NCBI GenBank assembly: GCA_013375495.1
Contig: JABXKC010000001.1
Location: forward strand, 310,001-374,000
Reading direction: 5' to 3'
DNA: 64,000 bases
DNA from: Promethearchaeota archaeon
GTDB lineage: Archaea; Asgardarchaeota; Lokiarchaeia; Sigynarchaeales; SOKP01
Both the position numbers and the translations under genes were made by a program. Shown one piece after another: positions 63,013-64,000 of this stretch. Below the pieces are notes generated by a model. It was not told the origin of the DNA, did not search any database, and worked only from the letters and a program-made list of their open reading frames with translations. The number at the start of each line of letters is the position of its first letter. The first letter of the stretch is position 1.

Positions 63013-63690
63013 ATGAGAAATATGGTATTTGAAGATTATTACGAAGAATTTTTCAACGGTCGAAGGTCATTGGAAGACCCTTACCGTAAGGTAACGATTT
63101 CAAAAGATAAATACAAAAAGCTCATGGAAACAGCGGAAAAATACGAAATGCTAGTAAAAAAAATGGATCAAATTGTAGCAAGAAAAACAGAGTTAGAAGA
63201 TCAAATTGAAAGTTTAAAAGAAGATGGTAGACAATTAAAAGATTTAGAGGAAAAAACTGAGAAATACTTAAATTCTTTGTTGAGAACTCAAGCGGATTTT
63301 GATAACTACAAAAAGGCAAATCAACGAGAGAATGAAAGATACAGAGCGCGAGTAAAAGAGGAGATGTTAAAGAAATTAATTAAACATTACGAGGATTTAC
63401 TAAGAGCGCTTAATGTATTAGATTTATTAGAAAAAGGAGAATCAGTAAAGAAGGGTTTTAAAATGATTATCGAAAATTTTGAAAAGTTCTTAGAAGACGA
63501 GGGAGTTAAGCCTATGGATTCGGAAGGGGAAATATTTGACCCTTACAAACACGAAGCCCTTATGGTTGAAGAGAATGAAGAACTTCCTGAAAATACAATA
63601 ATTGAAGAATTAAATAAAGGTTATTTTTTAAATAACAAGGTATTGAGACCCGCAGGGGTTAAGATATCAAAAACCAAATCAAACTTATAA
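63013..63690 (+). CDS. grpE: GrpE nucleotide-exchange factor
   Basis: This 225-residue protein contains a long N-terminal coiled coil (residues 30-95), LLRTQADFDNYKKANQRE, the four-helix section YRARVKEEMLKKLIKHYEDLLRAL, and the C-terminal beta domain DPYKHEALMVEENEELPENTIIEELNKGYFLNNKVLRPAGV. These are classic GrpE features. It releases ADP from DnaK. DnaK starts 51 bases downstream, forming the usual grpE-dnaK operon, with a palindrome upstream of the promoter. Confidence 0.95.
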   Translation: MRNMVFEDYYEEFFNGRRSLEDPYRKVTISKDKYKKLMETAEKYEMLVKKMDQIVARKTELEDQIESLKEDGRQLKDLEEKTEKYLNSLLRTQADFDNYKKANQRENERYRARVKEEMLKKLIKHYEDLLRALNVLDLLEKGESVKKGFKMIIENFEKFLEDEGVKPMDSEGEIFDPYKHEALMVEENEELPENTIIEELNKGYFLNNKVLRPAGVKISKTKSNL

Positions 63691-63740
63691 ATTTAAACAA
63701 AAATGATAATAAAAATTACAAAAAAAAGAAGTGAGAACAT

Positions 63741-64000
63741 ATGGGAAAAATAATTGGTATAGATTTAGGGACTTCCAATTCAGCTGCTGCTGTATTAGTC
63801 GGTGGCAAACCTACGATTATTCCTAGTGCCGAAGGTAATACTTTAGGTGGAAAGGCTTTTCCTTCCGTTGTAGCATTTACAAAGGATGGGCAAAGGCTAG
63901 TAGGAGAGCCTGCGAGAAGGCAAGCAATTTCGAATCCAGATCGAACGATTACAGCTATAAAGCGTAAGATGGGAACCTCCTATAAAGTGAAGATCGAAAA
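63741..64000 (+). CDS. dnaK: DnaK (Hsp70) chaperone, N-terminal part (cut by window edge)
   Basis: The start [21 protein letters not shown] and [16 protein letters not shown], then [24 protein letters not shown], are the Hsp70 nucleotide-binding domain. A GTGAG site precedes the ATG. The gene runs off the window after about 86 residues. Hsp70 is patchily distributed in archaea; its presence with grpE points to a mesophilic or moderate lineage. Confidence 0.95.
   Translation, partial: MGKIIGIDLGTSNSAAAVLVGGKPTIIPSAEGNTLGGKAFPSVVAFTKDGQRLVGEPARRQAISNPDRTITAIKRKMGTSYKVKIE

Noticed and set aside
1..64000. CRISPR array or intact insertion sequence
   Set aside because: No regularly spaced identical repeats and no transposase-like protein were seen.

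Overview
The window is AT-rich archaeal DNA that most resembles an Asgard archaeon of the Lokiarchaeia type. This placement is inferred from gene content. Archaeal markers include three clamp-loader (RFC) genes, an alpha-type proteasome subunit, archaeal B-family DNA polymerases, a TBP-like domain, an intron-containing tRNA and GGAGGTGA-type ribosome binding sites. Asgard-like markers include a Ras/Rab-type small GTPase, very long coiled-coil and membrane proteins, and many zinc-ribbon microproteins. No rRNA, CRISPR array, intact insertion sequence or prophage is visible.

Layout. 1-6.3 kb: the N-terminal part of a PolB1-like replicative polymerase (cut by the window edge), tRNA-Thr with an intron, an MFS carrier, a phosphodiesterase, a ferredoxin-like protein and a DUF134 regulator. 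6.4-10.2 kb: an aminotransferase that appears to start at AUU, two small genes that share the same leader architecture (hairpin plus GGAGGTGAAAAA), and a GH4 glycosidase. 10.3-19.4 kb: a two-gene membrane operon ending in a roughly 2,712-residue multi-pass protein with internal repeats. 19.4-25.6 kb: two paralogous microproteins, a protein ending in a single TBP repeat, a GyrI-like protein, a PadR regulator overlapping a radical SAM gene, and an approximately 0.7 kb block of three decayed 250-bp tandem repeats.

26-30.3 kb: a PolB2-like polymerase with altered exonuclease and polymerase motifs, its 90-residue partner, and a RadA-like protein with degenerate Walker motifs. Together they look like a DNA-damage or translesion module. 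30.6-36.7 kb: tandem acyl-CoA synthetases, a sirtuin, a small GTPase and proteasome alpha. 36.8-45 kb: a UPF0182 membrane protein with a zinc-finger-like N-terminus and a 1,497-residue helical-repeat protein. 45-46.3 kb: a ribbon-helix-helix regulator and a divergent small gene whose promoters share a palindromic half-site.

46.4-50.3 kb: an acetyltransferase followed by three clamp-loader genes, one of them with a degenerate Walker B. 50.6-62.7 kb: an ECF-type S component, an enoyl-CoA hydratase, peptidase T, an MFS carrier, a hydrolase fused to a membrane domain, a tocopherol-cyclase-like protein, an ABC exporter and an aldo-keto reductase with Fe-S clusters. 62.7-64 kb: grpE and the start of dnaK, preceded by a perfect palindrome.

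The most notable features are the PolB2/RadA-like module, the half-TBP fusion, the duplicated hairpin/microprotein cassettes, the palindromes around the ribbon-helix-helix gene, the decayed triple repeat, and several conserved genes whose reading frames reach their natural N-terminus only through AUU or AUA.
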